DNA of 64,000 bases from JAMOAD01 sp023621955 (GTDB taxonomy: Bacteria > Acidobacteriota > Aminicenantia > JAMOAD01). The notes beneath the pieces were generated by a model. That model saw nothing but the letters and a program-made list of their open reading frames with translations, made no database searches and was not told the DNA's origin. Both the position numbers and the translations under genes were made by a program. The DNA lies in NCBI GenBank assembly GCA_035403085.1, contig DAONEM010000006.1:19626-83625 (forward strand), written 5' to 3'. Positions 49,310 to 59,053 of the stretch are shown here, in pieces. Numbering within the stretch: position 1 is the first letter of the stretch; each line of letters opens with the position of its first letter.

Positions 49310-50749
49310 TTAGTAGGCGGCCGCCTTGATCCCCTGAACGACGATATCCGCCGTCTTCTGGAGCATCTCCAGGGAGAGGTTCTCTCGGGTGTCGCTCCTT
49401 CTATGGTGGTGCTCTCCAAAGGCGACGAAGCGGTAGGCGGGAACCTTCCTTTCCAGGAAGGGACAATCATCGCTTGCGCACTGCCCCTTGTAGTCGAGGA
49501 TTTGAAGTCTTTTCTCCTTAACGGAGTCTCCGATAAAGAGTTGAACCAGGGGGTTGTCGTCGACGTTGGTCAGAAACGGTCCCTCCTGGCCGTCCAGATA
49601 GTCCAGCTGAACCATCATCTTGGTTCTTTCCAAGGGGAAGAGGGGACTCTTCTTGACGTAGAAGGTTGAACCGTAGAGACCCTGCTCCTCCGCGCCCCAG
49701 AGAGCGAAGAGAACGGTCCGTTTCGGCTTGATTCCGGAGGAGGCGAAGAGCCTGGCGGCCTCCATGACCACCGCGGAACCGGCGGCGTTGTCCGCGGCTC
49801 CTGGAAAGACCTCTCCGTCCGCCCCGATTCCGAGGTGGTCGTAGTGAGCTCCCACGACGATGACCTCATCCTTGAGGAGCGGGTCTGTGCCGGGGAGGAC
49901 GGCGAGGATGTTCTTGGCCTGAGCCTGGGGGGTCATCTTACCGTGGAGTTCCAGGGAGATCCATTTGTTGAGAGACTTCGGCTCCGGCGCCGCGGCCAAG
50001 GCGGCGGGGTTTTTCCCCGTCAACTCTTCGGTGACATGGCTGTGGATAAAAAAGACCGGGACCTTAGGGTGGTAAAGCTCCTGGAGGAAGCCGCTCTTGA
50101 AATCCATGGCCCTGAGCTCAGCCTCCTCTTTCCCCTCGGCGATTCTCTCGGCGAGTTTGCCGGTCGGGACAACCAAGATTCCCGACGCTCCCCGTAGGGC
50201 AAGGTTGTGAACCTTAAGGCCCAAGGCTCCGCTCTTGGCATCTGCCCCTTGGGGGACTCCCGTGAGGAGGAGGGCGATCTTCCCCTTCAGGTCACTGGAG
50301 GAGGTGGGCGCGTCCATGCCGTATCCGACGAAGACCAACTCGCCGTAGGTCTTGCCAAAACCCGTGTAATCCACTTCACGAAAATCTTTGAGGTAGACGA
50401 AAGAGCGGGCCTTCGATCCGGGAACTCCCTCTTTGACGGTCAGGGAGACCGGAGCAACCACTTCGTAGAGGGGAAAGGAGAAACTCTGAACCGTCACAGA
50501 GAGGTTGAGGGACTCCATCACGTTTTTCACGTACTCTTCCGCGGCTTTTCCCAAGGGGGAACCGGTCAACCGACCCTTCATGGAGGGGGCGGAAAGATCG
50601 AAGACGTACTTGCGGAGGGTCTCGGGGTTCGCCCTCTCCGAGAAGTCACTTTCACTGGAAGCGTGCGGGAACCTCTTCGTTGGAGAGGCCTGCAGGGAGA
50701 GAGAGAGAAGGGAGAAAAAGAGGAGAAGAGAGGTAAAAGGTCTGAGCAT
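49310..50749 (-). CDS. Exported M28 metallopeptidase with PA domain
   Basis: A 479-aa zinc peptidase. A signal peptide (MLRPFTSLLLFFSLLSLSLQAS) is followed by a region with an inserted PA-like domain (~115-250, YGELVFVGYG, KIALLLTG, GASGILVVP) and the M28 domain. Zinc and catalytic candidates occur in VGAHYDHLG, PGAADNAAGSAVVMEAA, LWGAEEQGLYGS, QLDYLDG and EHHHRRSDT. It differs from the M28 enzyme at 26.7 kb, which has an FnIII-like tail and no PA domain. ATG 50749 has CAGGAG upstream and gives a clean signal peptide. The 50750-50960 stretch upstream shows no further feature. Confidence 0.92.
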   Translation of the reverse strand: MLRPFTSLLLFFSLLSLSLQASPTKRFPHASSESDFSERANPETLRKYVFDLSAPSMKGRLTGSPLGKAAEEYVKNVMESLNLSVTVQSFSFPLYEVVAPVSLTVKEGVPGSKARSFVYLKDFREVDYTGFGKTYGELVFVGYGMDAPTSSSDLKGKIALLLTGVPQGADAKSGALGLKVHNLALRGASGILVVPTGKLAERIAEGKEEAELRAMDFKSGFLQELYHPKVPVFFIHSHVTEELTGKNPAALAAAPEPKSLNKWISLELHGKMTPQAQAKNILAVLPGTDPLLKDEVIVVGAHYDHLGIGADGEVFPGAADNAAGSAVVMEAARLFASSGIKPKRTVLFALWGAEEQGLYGSTFYVKKSPLFPLERTKMMVQLDYLDGQEGPFLTNVDDNPLVQLFIGDSVKEKRLQILDYKGQCASDDCPFLERKVPAYRFVAFGEHHHRRSDTRENLSLEMLQKTADIVVQGIKAAAY

Positions 50750-50960
50750 ATCGACAACTCCTGAATTAAAGTTTGACACTCCTCTCTTGGAGAGAACGTC
50801 ATACAATATCTACGGAGATTGTTCCCTTTTGTTCTGACCTTTCAGAGGGGTGAGCCGTTGTGAAGGGGTCAGGAAGGGAGCCTATGCCCGGAAAACCCTG
50901 AGGAACACCTTCATTTAGACGATCAAGAGGAGGGGCGATCTCCTCTCGGAGAGGGTTCGG

Positions 50961-51620
50961 TTAAAGGGCCGTCTCCCCTTCTCTCTTCTCCTTCCAGTGT
51001 TTCCAGAATTCGTAGACCGCCGGGAGCAGGGAGATCAGGATGATGGCGATCAGGACAACCGTGAAGTGGCTCTTCACGAAGGGCAGGTTGCCGAAGAAGT
51101 ACCCTCCCAGGGTGAAGAAGAAGACCCAACCGATACCCCCAACAACGTTGTAGAGGAGGAAGCGTCCGTAACTCATCTTCCCGATGCCGGCGACGAAGGG
51201 GGCAAAGGTGCGCACGATGGGGACAAAGCGGGCGATGATGATCGTCTCGTTCCCGTACTTCTCGTAGAACTTGTGAGTCTTGTCCAGGTACTCCTTCTTA
51301 AAGAAGCGGTGCTTCTCCTGGCTGAAGACCTTTGGGCCTATGTAGTGACCGATCCAGTAGTTGGCGGTGTCGCCGAGGACCGCGGCGGTCGAGAGGATCA
51401 ACAGGAGCCATCCGAGGTGAAATGATCCCTTGGCTGTAAAGGCGCCGGCGGCAAAGATCAGCGAGTCGCCGGGAAGGAACGGGGTGACCACGAACCCTGT
51501 CTCCATGAAGATCACGAGGAACAGGACGGCGTAGCTCCAGAGGCCGAAGATATCGATAAGGGCCTCAAGGTATCGATCCAGGTGAAGGACGAAATCGAGA
51601 ATCTGGCGAATCCATTCCAT
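50961..51620 (-). CDS. DedA family membrane protein
   Basis: A 219-aa polytopic membrane protein of the DedA/SNARE-associated family, linked to lipid (undecaprenyl-phosphate or phospholipid) flipping and envelope homeostasis. It has the family's METGFVVTPFLPGDSLIFAAG, a re-entrant-loop region, GDTANYWIGHYIG, FYEKYGNETIIIARFVPIVRTFAPFVAGIGKMSY with conserved Arg residues, and a helical C-terminus. GGAG precedes the ATG. It has its own promoter just after the stop of the MFS gene. Confidence 0.95.
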   Translation of the reverse strand: MEWIRQILDFVLHLDRYLEALIDIFGLWSYAVLFLVIFMETGFVVTPFLPGDSLIFAAGAFTAKGSFHLGWLLLILSTAAVLGDTANYWIGHYIGPKVFSQEKHRFFKKEYLDKTHKFYEKYGNETIIIARFVPIVRTFAPFVAGIGKMSYGRFLLYNVVGGIGWVFFFTLGGYFFGNLPFVKSHFTVVLIAIILISLLPAVYEFWKHWKEKREGETAL

Positions 51621-51651
51621 GGAGACTCCTTAGAGTGACTGAAGCAGAGAG

Positions 51652-51680
51652 ATTGTAAACGTTTTTTCCCTTTCGGTCAA
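51652..51680 (-). promoter_or_regulatory. Promoter of the DedA gene
   Basis: On the minus strand TTGACC (51680-51675) and TACAAT (51657-51652) are 17 bp apart. Confidence 0.6.
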
Positions 51681-51686
51681 AGGAGC

Positions 51687-53072
51687 TTAGGTGCGGTGGT
51701 ACATCTTCCCTCTGGCCAGGGATGTAAAGATTCCCAGGGCCGCCAAGAGCGTCTGAATCAGGAAGACCCAGAAGGCAGCCTTCAGGAGGAGGGTGTTCGT
51801 CGAGCTTGAGAGGGGCTTGTGACCGACAACCATGGTTAGAACCACCGTCGAGAGGCTCATGCTCAGCGATTGACCGAGCATTCTCATGGTGGCCAGAGAG
51901 GCGGAGGCCAAGCCGTAGTGGCGCTCCTGCACGGAGCCCATGATGGCGTTCGTGTTGGGCGAGCAGAAGAGGCCGTAGCCGATCCCCATCAAGATCAATG
52001 AGCCTACGACCCAATAGGCGGGGGTTTGGGCCGACAGGGGGATCAGGGAGGCCAGGGAGAGTGTCGTCAGGACCATGCCGGATGAGGAGAGAAGGCGAGG
52101 TTCAATCCGATCCGAGAGGTGCCCGGTGATGGGGGAGAGGAAGAACATGATGATCGGTTGGGAGAGAAGGATCAGACCTGTCACCTCCGGTGAGAGACCT
52201 CGGACGAATTGGAGGTAGAGCGCCAAAAGGAAGCTTGAGGACCAGATAGAGGCGTAGTGGATCAGAGCGGTCAGGTTGGAGAAGGCAAAGAGACGGTTCT
52301 CTTTCAGGAGCGAACTCTCCCAAAGGGGAAGGGAGGCCCTCTTCTCGATCCTTGAGAAGAAGAAAAGGACGACCAGGGATGCGGCCAACAGGAGAAACCC
52401 TTTCCGGGAGGGCAAGAGCCCTGTACCACCCAGGAAGAGAAGAACCGTGGAGGCGTAGAAGGTGATCCCGGAAAGGTTGAAGGAGGATCTCTCCAGGGGC
52501 GGACGCTCCGAATCTTTTGCGACGTACCTGAGGATGAGAAGCAGCGTGGTGGCACCGATCAACGCCGTGGTGAAGAAGATCAGACGCCAGCTTATCAGAG
52601 AGGTCATGAGGCCTCCCAGGAAGGGGCCTATGGACATGCCGATGTAGACCGTCGCCGTGTTGATTCCCAAGGCTCCGCCCCTATGGGAAGGGGGGACCGA
52701 GGCTGTGAGGATGGCGGCGGAGTTGGCGAAGATCATTGACGCACCGACTCCATGGAGAATCCGGGAGAGGAAGAAGAGTGCCGCATTGGGCGCCAGAGCG
52801 GACAGAAGCGACGCTATGGTGAAGAGCAGGGTGCCTGAGAAGAAGAGTCTTCTTCGACCCGTGAGGTCCGCGATTCTTCCCATGGGGATGAGAAGGGCCG
52901 CCGTTGGTAAAAGGTAGGCCGACACGACCCACCCGAGTTGAGGGGCCGTCAGGGAGAGGTCTTTTCCCAGAGAGGGCATGGCGACGTTGAGCGCCGAGCC
53001 GATGAAGGGGACCAGGAATGTGCTTAGGGAGGTAGTCGTCAAGATACCGATGTAGGAGTGTTTTTCTTTCAT
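51687..53072 (-). CDS. MFS multidrug exporter (DHA2-like), copy 1
   Basis: A 461-aa major facilitator with 12-14 helices. It shows the motif A-like GRIADLTGRRRLFF after helix 2 and the antiporter-type segment GGALGINTATVYIGMSIGPFLGGLM. The N-terminal SALNVAMPSLGKDLSLTAPQLGWV is typical of the EmrB/QacA branch. Start 53072 has GAGGA just upstream; the longer frame runs through the promoter. It is a close paralogue of the next gene to the right and may have arisen by duplication. Confidence 0.9.
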   Translation of the reverse strand: MKEKHSYIGILTTTSLSTFLVPFIGSALNVAMPSLGKDLSLTAPQLGWVVSAYLLPTAALLIPMGRIADLTGRRRLFFSGTLLFTIASLLSALAPNAALFFLSRILHGVGASMIFANSAAILTASVPPSHRGGALGINTATVYIGMSIGPFLGGLMTSLISWRLIFFTTALIGATTLLLILRYVAKDSERPPLERSSFNLSGITFYASTVLLFLGGTGLLPSRKGFLLLAASLVVLFFFSRIEKRASLPLWESSLLKENRLFAFSNLTALIHYASIWSSSFLLALYLQFVRGLSPEVTGLILLSQPIIMFFLSPITGHLSDRIEPRLLSSSGMVLTTLSLASLIPLSAQTPAYWVVGSLILMGIGYGLFCSPNTNAIMGSVQERHYGLASASLATMRMLGQSLSMSLSTVVLTMVVGHKPLSSSTNTLLLKAAFWVFLIQTLLAALGIFTSLARGKMYHRT

Positions 53073-53149
53073 TGTTCCTCTATCCTTTCCTTGACAATGT
53101 CGAAGAGGATGGATTGGTTGTAGGTTTAAGTGAATGAGGGGTGGGCGAT

Positions 53150-53177
53150 AATGTAGATCTGTTGAAAGAGATATCAA
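53150..53177 (-). promoter_or_regulatory. Promoter and dyad upstream of MFS copy 1
   Basis: On the minus strand TTGATA (53177-53172) and TACATT (53155-53150) are 16 bp apart. A GTTGA-N8-TCAAC dyad (53161-53178) overlaps the -35 box and spacer, a reasonable place for a repressor site. The AT-rich DNA here contrasts with the genes. Confidence 0.4.
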
Positions 53178-53246
53178 CTGAATAAAATGTTGAAAATAAG
53201 CGAAACAGAGCCATAACCTTCACGTCTCACTAAAATACTCCTCCTA

Positions 53247-54878
53247 TTATACGCCGAGAACGGGAGAGTTGGGGTGTCGGCTGGAATCTTTTTGAGGTTG
53301 CCTGAGGGCTCTCCTCTTTTTCCCCGCTAGATCGCTGTTGTGTTGAGGTCGGCCTCGTCTGGAAAGGCTCTTCGGGTAAGCCCGGCAGAGGGATTCCTGA
53401 GGGGGAGGCAAAAAAGTGAGGCGTCGGGTCTCCTGCTCACATGAGAGCGGGTCGGGAAGAAGTGTGTCCTTCTTCCTTACCGCGCCCCGGGAGAGGGAGG
53501 TGAAGATCCCCAATGCCGCCAAGGGGGCCTGGATGCAGAAGACGACTCTCATCGCCTGAACCAGCTGAGGTGAGGCCTCCTGGGTGAGAGGACGGTTGCC
53601 GACGATCAGGGCGAGAACGACCATGGCCAGGCTCATGCTCAAGGATTGTCCGGTCAACCTCATCGTTCCCAGGGAGGCGGCGGCGAATCCGAAGTCTTTC
53701 TTTTCAACCGAGCCCATGATGGCGTTGGTGTTGGGAGAAGAGAAGAGCCCGTAGCCGAAACCGAGGAGAAGGAGGGAGCCGACGACCAGAGAGAGGGGTG
53801 TACTTGGGGTGAGAAAGGCCATGGAGGCCAGGGAGAGGGTTGTCAAAACCATTCCGGAGGAAGCCAGGATTCGGGGTTCCATCCGATCCGAGAGGGAACC
53901 CGTGATAGGGGAGAGCAGGAACATGATCACCGGTTGAGAGAGAAGGATCAAGCCTGTCGTTTGAGGGGAGAGGCCCCGGACGTTCTGAAGGTAGAGGGTC
54001 AGCAGGAAACTGGAGGCCCAGATCGACGCGTAGTGGATGAAAGTGGTCAGGTTTGTGAGGAGAAAGAGGGAGTTGCCTTGCAGAAGGGACTTGTCGATGA
54101 GGGGGAAAGGGCTCCGTCTCTGTTGAAAGAGGAAGAGGGGAACCAGGGAGAGGGATCCCAGGAGGAGAAGAAACCCGGTTAAAAAGGGAAGCTTAGCCGT
54201 TCCGGGGATGAAGAGAAAGAGAGCGAGTGAGTAGAGGGCGGCGCCGGTGAGGTCGAAGGGGTGGTCTTTTTTCAGGTTTTCCTGAGGCAGAAGACGGGGA
54301 ATGAGGAGGGTGTTGAGGATTCCGAAGCCGATGGTCACGAGGTAGATGAGCCTCCACCCCCAGAGGGAGATGAGGAGGCCTCCCACGAAGGGTCCCACCG
54401 AAAGCCCGAGATAGACCATGGCGGTGTTGATGCCGAGAGCCTGTCCCCTCTTCGTGGGGGGAGTTACCGACGAAAGAATGGCGGCGCTGTTGGAAGAGAT
54501 CATCGAGGCCCCGACTCCTTGAAGAAACCGGGAGAAGAAGAAGAGAACAGGACCCCTGGCGAGAACCGAGAGGACGCTCGTTACCGTGAAGATCAGGTTT
54601 CCCAGGAAGAAGAGCCTCTTGCGACCTGCCAAATCGGCCAGGCGGCCCATGGGAAGGAGGAGGATGGCCATGGGAAGGATGTAAGTGGTGATGACCCATC
54701 CCAGTTGAGAGGCGTTTAAAGAGAACTCTTTCCCCAGAGCCGGCAGGGCGACGGTGAGGGCGGATCCTACGAAAGCGCTGAAGAAGGCGCTGTTGGATGT
54801 GACCAGCAAAGCCGTTCCCGGTGAGGCACGGAGGCTCCCCTTCAGGAAAGGAAATCTGGCTTGAAATGGGTATGTCAA
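53247..54878 (-). CDS. MFS multidrug exporter (DHA2-like), copy 2, with long tail
   Basis: A 543-aa paralogue of MFS copy 1. The same landmarks are present: SALTVALPALGKEFSLNASQLGWV, GRLADLAGRKRLFF, GQALGINTAMVYLGLSVGPFVGGLL and SSPNTNAIMGSV. After the last helix (~residue 460) it carries about 80 extra residues rich in Arg, Pro, Ser and Gln with no hydrophobic segment. The tail may be an artefact of a lost stop codon or frameshift. The frame begins with a TTG that overlaps the RND stop (TTGA), so it is coupled to the efflux operon. Confidence 0.88.
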   Translation of the reverse strand: MTYPFQARFPFLKGSLRASPGTALLVTSNSAFFSAFVGSALTVALPALGKEFSLNASQLGWVITTYILPMAILLLPMGRLADLAGRKRLFFLGNLIFTVTSVLSVLARGPVLFFFSRFLQGVGASMISSNSAAILSSVTPPTKRGQALGINTAMVYLGLSVGPFVGGLLISLWGWRLIYLVTIGFGILNTLLIPRLLPQENLKKDHPFDLTGAALYSLALFLFIPGTAKLPFLTGFLLLLGSLSLVPLFLFQQRRSPFPLIDKSLLQGNSLFLLTNLTTFIHYASIWASSFLLTLYLQNVRGLSPQTTGLILLSQPVIMFLLSPITGSLSDRMEPRILASSGMVLTTLSLASMAFLTPSTPLSLVVGSLLLLGFGYGLFSSPNTNAIMGSVEKKDFGFAAASLGTMRLTGQSLSMSLAMVVLALIVGNRPLTQEASPQLVQAMRVVFCIQAPLAALGIFTSLSRGAVRKKDTLLPDPLSCEQETRRLTFLPPPQESLCRAYPKSLSRRGRPQHNSDLAGKKRRALRQPQKDSSRHPNSPVLGV

Positions 54879-57800
54879 AGGGCTTTCTCTCTTTTCTTTC
54901 TCAACCTGTCGGCAACGATGTAGAAACAGGGAACGACGATAAGGCTGAGCACCGTGGAGAGAACCAGCCCCCCGATGAGGGCGATGGCCATGGGTCGCCG
55001 AATCTCCGCCCCTGAGCCAAGTCCCAGGGCCGGGGGAAGCGCGGCCATCAAGGTTGCCAGGGCCGTCATCAAAATTGGTCGGAGCCGTATGGGGCCTGCC
55101 TTTTCCATGGCCTCTCTGGGGGTGAGACCCTGGGAGCGGAAGAGGTTGGCGTAATCCACCAGAATGATCGAATTCTTCTTCACGATCCCCATGAGCAGGA
55201 GGAGACCGATCATGCTGAAGATGTTGAGACTCTGGTTGCCGAGAAGGAGGGCAAAGGAGGCTCCGGCTATGGAGAGGGGAAGAATCGTCAATACTGTCAC
55301 AGGGTCGAGGTAGGAGTTGAACTGGGAGGCCAGAACCATATAGGCGACGAGGATTCCCAGGATGAGGGCGAAGAGAAGGCTCTGGATGGACTCCCGGAAG
55401 GCGACGCTGGCCCCGCTCAGAACGGTTCTGTAACCGACCGGGAGGTTGCTGGAGAGCTCTTCCACGTACTTGAGAGCTTCGTCCTGAGAGTGCCCTGGGG
55501 CGACGTTGGCGTAGATGGTGATGGCCCTTTCTCTGTCGCGCCGGGTGATCGCCTGAAGGGCCGGTTGCTCCTTGGTGGTAACCAGGGAAGAGAGGGGCAC
55601 GAGTTCCCCGTTTCGGGAACGGACCTTCAGACGGCTGATGTCTTCCGGCTTTGATCGTTGAGAAGCGAGAAGCTTGAGGCGAACATCGACCCTCCGGCCG
55701 CCGGTGCTGTATTTCCCGATTCTCACCCCCCCTACGAGGGAGTTGAGGGTCGTGGCCACATCGTCGATGGAGACGCCTATGTCGGAGACCCTCTTTCGGT
55801 CAGGTTCAACCCTCAGCTCGGGCATCCCGAGCTTGTAGTCTGTGTCCAAGTCGACGACTAAGCCGCTGGAAGCAAGCTTGTTCATGATATCTTGGCTGAT
55901 GTTGATCAACTGGTCCCAATCGGAGCCTCGGACGGAGAACTCCACGGGAAAGCCCCTCTGGGCCGTGAACCCTGCCTGGGATAGGTCTTGAATGACCGCG
56001 CGGATTCCCGGCATGGCGTTGAGGTTCTTCCTCAGGAGGGCGCTGAATTCGGCCTGAGAGGCCTTTCTATCCTTGGGGGGGACCAGAGTGACGAACATGT
56101 TCCCTCCGTTGACTCCTCCTCCGCCTCCCCCGCCGAGGAAGACGAAGAGGGTCTTCACTTCCGGTTGAGAACGGATAAAACTTTCAGCCTGCTGGAGGAG
56201 CTTGTCGGTCTCCCCGATATCGGAACCAACAGCCGTTTGAAGGCGTATGAGGATGAGGCTCTGGTCTTGAGAGGGGACGAACTCCCCGGGCAGGATGTAA
56301 AAAACCCCTATAGCGAGAAGAAAGATGAGAAGGGTGCCGGCGAGGATCTGTTTCGGTCTCTTCAAGGTCTTCTTCAGAACTTTTCCGTAGAAGACCTCCA
56401 ACTTCGAGAAGTTCTCGTCGACGAATCGCCCGACACGGTTTCGGTTGTTTCGAGAGGTCGACAGAAATTGGGCACACCGGGAGGGGGCCAGGGTGATAGC
56501 CTCTAAATAGGAGAGGAGGACGGCCAGGCAGAGGGTGATCCCGAACTGGAGAAAGAATTTTCCGATGATCCCCTTCATGAAGACCACGGGGAGAAAGATG
56601 GCAACCACCGCGAGAGTTGCGGCGAAGGCCGCGAACTTGATCTCGTGGGTCCCCTCGAGGGCGGACTGAACGAGAGGCTTGCCCCCTTCGGCGTGGCGGA
56701 AGATGTTCTCCATGACCATGATGGCGTCGTCAACGACGATTCCAACTGCCAAGGCCATGGCCAGAAGGGTGAAGGTGTTGAAGGTGAATCCGAGGAAGTA
56801 GATGATCGCTACGGTTCCCAACAGGGACATGGGGATGGCGAGGATGACGTTCAACGTGCTCGAGAGGGAGCCGAGGAACATCCAACAAACAAGGGCCGTG
56901 AGGACGACGGAGAGGATCAGCTCCATCTTGATCTCGTTGACCGAGTCTTCGATGTACTTGGTGGAGTCGAAGTTGATGTTGATGGTCATTCCCGGAGGAA
57001 GGGTCTTCTCAAACTCCTTGAGCGCCGAACGGATGGACTGGGCGACCGCGACGGCGTTGGCCCCCCTCTGCTTCTTGATCCCCAGCCCTTGGGCGGGTGC
57101 TCCGTCGACTCTGGTGAAGCGGCGGACATCCTCGAAGCCGTCTTCAACGAGGGCGACGTCTTTCAGGTAGATCGGCGTCTCGTTGACCTCACGGACCACG
57201 ATGTTCCGGAGAGTCTCAAGGTCGATCGCCTCCCCCAGAACCCTGACGTTGATCTCCCGTCCTGGAGTCTCCAGGCGGCCTGCGGGAAGCTCCACGTGCT
57301 CCCTCTGGAGAGCCGAGATGACGTCGCTGACGGTGAGCTCTCTCTCGTCCAGGCGGGAGGAGTCGAGCCAAATCCGGATGTTTCTTTCCAGCCCTCCCAC
57401 GGTGATCTCTCCGACTCCGGGGATGGTCTGAATCTTCTCCTTCAGCCGATACCTGGCTAGATCGCTCAGGACGCGGTTGGGGTAGGGGCCGGCCAAGGCG
57501 AGCCAGAGAATGGGTTGGTCTTCGGGGTTGGACTTGGCGACGATGGGGGGATCGATGTCCTTGGGGAGACGGCGTTGGGCCTGGGAAATCTTTGTCTGAA
57601 CATCTTGAAGGGCGAGGTCGACGTTCTTGGCGAGATCGAGCTCCATGGTGATCGAGGCGCTTCCCTGCCGGGAGACCGAGGTGATCGTTTTGACCCCTTC
57701 CACCTGAACGAGGGCCTCTTCGAGAATCTCCACAACATCGTTTTCGATGACTTCCGGGGCGGCTCCCTCCCAGGTGGCGCTGACGGAGATTGTCGGGAAG

Positions 57801-57922
57801 TCGACGTCCGGGTACTGGCTGATGCCGATGCGGGTCGCGGCGACTAGACCGAAGACTATGGTGGCCGCCATGAGCATCCACGCGAAAACGGGTTTCTTGA
57901 CGCAGGTCTCCGTAAGGTTCAT
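54875..57922 (-). CDS. RND efflux pump inner-membrane transporter (AcrB/HAE1-like)
   Basis: A 1015-aa proton-driven exporter with 12 helices and two large periplasmic domains. Landmarks: the N-terminal KKPVFAWMLMAATIVFGLVA, GISQYPDVDFPTISVSATW, the proton-relay Asp pair in AVGIVVDDAIMVMENIFRH, and the late GIVKKNSIILVDYANLFR and IRRPMAIALIGGLVLSTVLSL. A Gly-rich insertion (GGGGGGGVNGGN) occurs in the second half. With the adaptor (3 bases upstream) and TolC it forms a tripartite pump for hydrophobic toxic compounds. Confidence 0.95.
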   Translation of the reverse strand: MNLTETCVKKPVFAWMLMAATIVFGLVAATRIGISQYPDVDFPTISVSATWEGAAPEVIENDVVEILEEALVQVEGVKTITSVSRQGSASITMELDLAKNVDLALQDVQTKISQAQRRLPKDIDPPIVAKSNPEDQPILWLALAGPYPNRVLSDLARYRLKEKIQTIPGVGEITVGGLERNIRIWLDSSRLDERELTVSDVISALQREHVELPAGRLETPGREINVRVLGEAIDLETLRNIVVREVNETPIYLKDVALVEDGFEDVRRFTRVDGAPAQGLGIKKQRGANAVAVAQSIRSALKEFEKTLPPGMTININFDSTKYIEDSVNEIKMELILSVVLTALVCWMFLGSLSSTLNVILAIPMSLLGTVAIIYFLGFTFNTFTLLAMALAVGIVVDDAIMVMENIFRHAEGGKPLVQSALEGTHEIKFAAFAATLAVVAIFLPVVFMKGIIGKFFLQFGITLCLAVLLSYLEAITLAPSRCAQFLSTSRNNRNRVGRFVDENFSKLEVFYGKVLKKTLKRPKQILAGTLLIFLLAIGVFYILPGEFVPSQDQSLILIRLQTAVGSDIGETDKLLQQAESFIRSQPEVKTLFVFLGGGGGGGVNGGNMFVTLVPPKDRKASQAEFSALLRKNLNAMPGIRAVIQDLSQAGFTAQRGFPVEFSVRGSDWDQLINISQDIMNKLASSGLVVDLDTDYKLGMPELRVEPDRKRVSDIGVSIDDVATTLNSLVGGVRIGKYSTGGRRVDVRLKLLASQRSKPEDISRLKVRSRNGELVPLSSLVTTKEQPALQAITRRDRERAITIYANVAPGHSQDEALKYVEELSSNLPVGYRTVLSGASVAFRESIQSLLFALILGILVAYMVLASQFNSYLDPVTVLTILPLSIAGASFALLLGNQSLNIFSMIGLLLLMGIVKKNSIILVDYANLFRSQGLTPREAMEKAGPIRLRPILMTALATLMAALPPALGLGSGAEIRRPMAIALIGGLVLSTVLSLIVVPCFYIVADRLRKKREKAL

Positions 57923-57925
57923 GGC

Positions 57926-59053
57926 TTATCTCCCGGTCTTGGAAACGGGGTTGTTGACCTTCACGGAGACACCGTCTTTGAGAGCCTCGGAGCCGCGGAT
58001 GACGATTTGGTCACCCGGCTTGAGACCCTCTCTCACTTCCACGGAGCCGTCCTCGGTGCTGAGGCCGAGGGAGAGGATCACCTCCTTCGCCTTCCCCTGC
58101 ACGACGATGTAGGCGAGGAAGCCTTTCTCGCTGGGACGGATCGCCGTCTGGGGAACCACGGGGCGGGGTTGGGGATTGCCGATGGGAAGGGAGATCTCGG
58201 CGAAGGCGCCGGGACGAAGGTTCTCTTTCTGGGCGTCGTCTACGAGGGCCGTGACTTCGACCATTCTTGTTCCGGTCTCGGCGGAGGCCGCCACGTGGGA
58301 GACCTTGGCCGCATATTTTCGACTGTCGTTCTTGACGGTAAAGAAGGCCTTTTGGGCCAAGGAGAGGCGCGAGGCTTCGGCCTCGGTCACCTTGAAACGC
58401 AGGAGCAAGGGGTCTCGACGGATCAAGGTCGCCAGAACCGAGCCGGGCTGAACGTACTGTCCCGTCTGAACCGTCCTCGTCTGGACGACGCCTGAAACCG
58501 GGGCTTTGACGAAGGCATCCCTGAGGTTGAGCTTGGCCTGGTTGAGGGCCGAAAGGGCTTGAGCCTGATCGGCGCTGGTGACCCGAACCTTGGTTCTCCA
58601 AGTCTCCATCTCCTCCGCGGGGATGAGGCCCGGGTTCTTCTGGACCACCGCTTCCCTACGCTTGAGTCCGGCGGCCGCGTCGATTTGTGCGGCTTGGGCT
58701 CTCTCGAAGGTGGCTTGGGCGGATTCGACGGCGAGACGGTAACGGTCGGCGTCGATCTCGACAAGGGTCTCTCCCGAACTCACCCGTTTCCCTTCGGCGA
58801 AGAGGAGGCGGTCGACGACTCCGGCCACCCTGGCCGTGGCCTGGACGACCTCGAAGGCCTCCACTGAGCCTACGGCGTTGACCGAGTAAACGACAGGCCT
58901 TGTGGTGACGGAGGCTGTCTCCACGGGGTAGAGAAGGGCCTGCTTTCCGCCGGACTTCTTGCCGCTGGAGGAGGCGGATCCGGTCTTATGACATCCTCCC
59001 AGGAGGGAGAGGGTCAGGGCGAGAACGAAAGAGAGTGTGACTTTCCTTTTCAT
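57926..59053 (-). CDS. RND efflux periplasmic adaptor lipoprotein (MFP)
   Basis: A 375-aa HlyD/AcrA-type adaptor. The lipobox LGGC places the lipid on Cys21. Biotinyl-lipoyl halves (VAGVVDRLLFAEGKRVSSGE and FVKAPVSGVVQTRTVQTGQYV) flank a coiled-coil hairpin (~105-165), followed by beta-barrel (LLLRFKVTEAEASRL) and membrane-proximal (VVPQTAIRPSEKGFLAYIV, GLKPGDQIVIRG) domains. It links the RND pump to TolC. The ATG overlaps the TolC-like stop by 4 bases. Confidence 0.94.
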   Translation of the reverse strand: MKRKVTLSFVLALTLSLLGGCHKTGSASSSGKKSGGKQALLYPVETASVTTRPVVYSVNAVGSVEAFEVVQATARVAGVVDRLLFAEGKRVSSGETLVEIDADRYRLAVESAQATFERAQAAQIDAAAGLKRREAVVQKNPGLIPAEEMETWRTKVRVTSADQAQALSALNQAKLNLRDAFVKAPVSGVVQTRTVQTGQYVQPGSVLATLIRRDPLLLRFKVTEAEASRLSLAQKAFFTVKNDSRKYAAKVSHVAASAETGTRMVEVTALVDDAQKENLRPGAFAEISLPIGNPQPRPVVPQTAIRPSEKGFLAYIVVQGKAKEVILSLGLSTEDGSVEVREGLKPGDQIVIRGSEALKDGVSVKVNNPVSKTGR

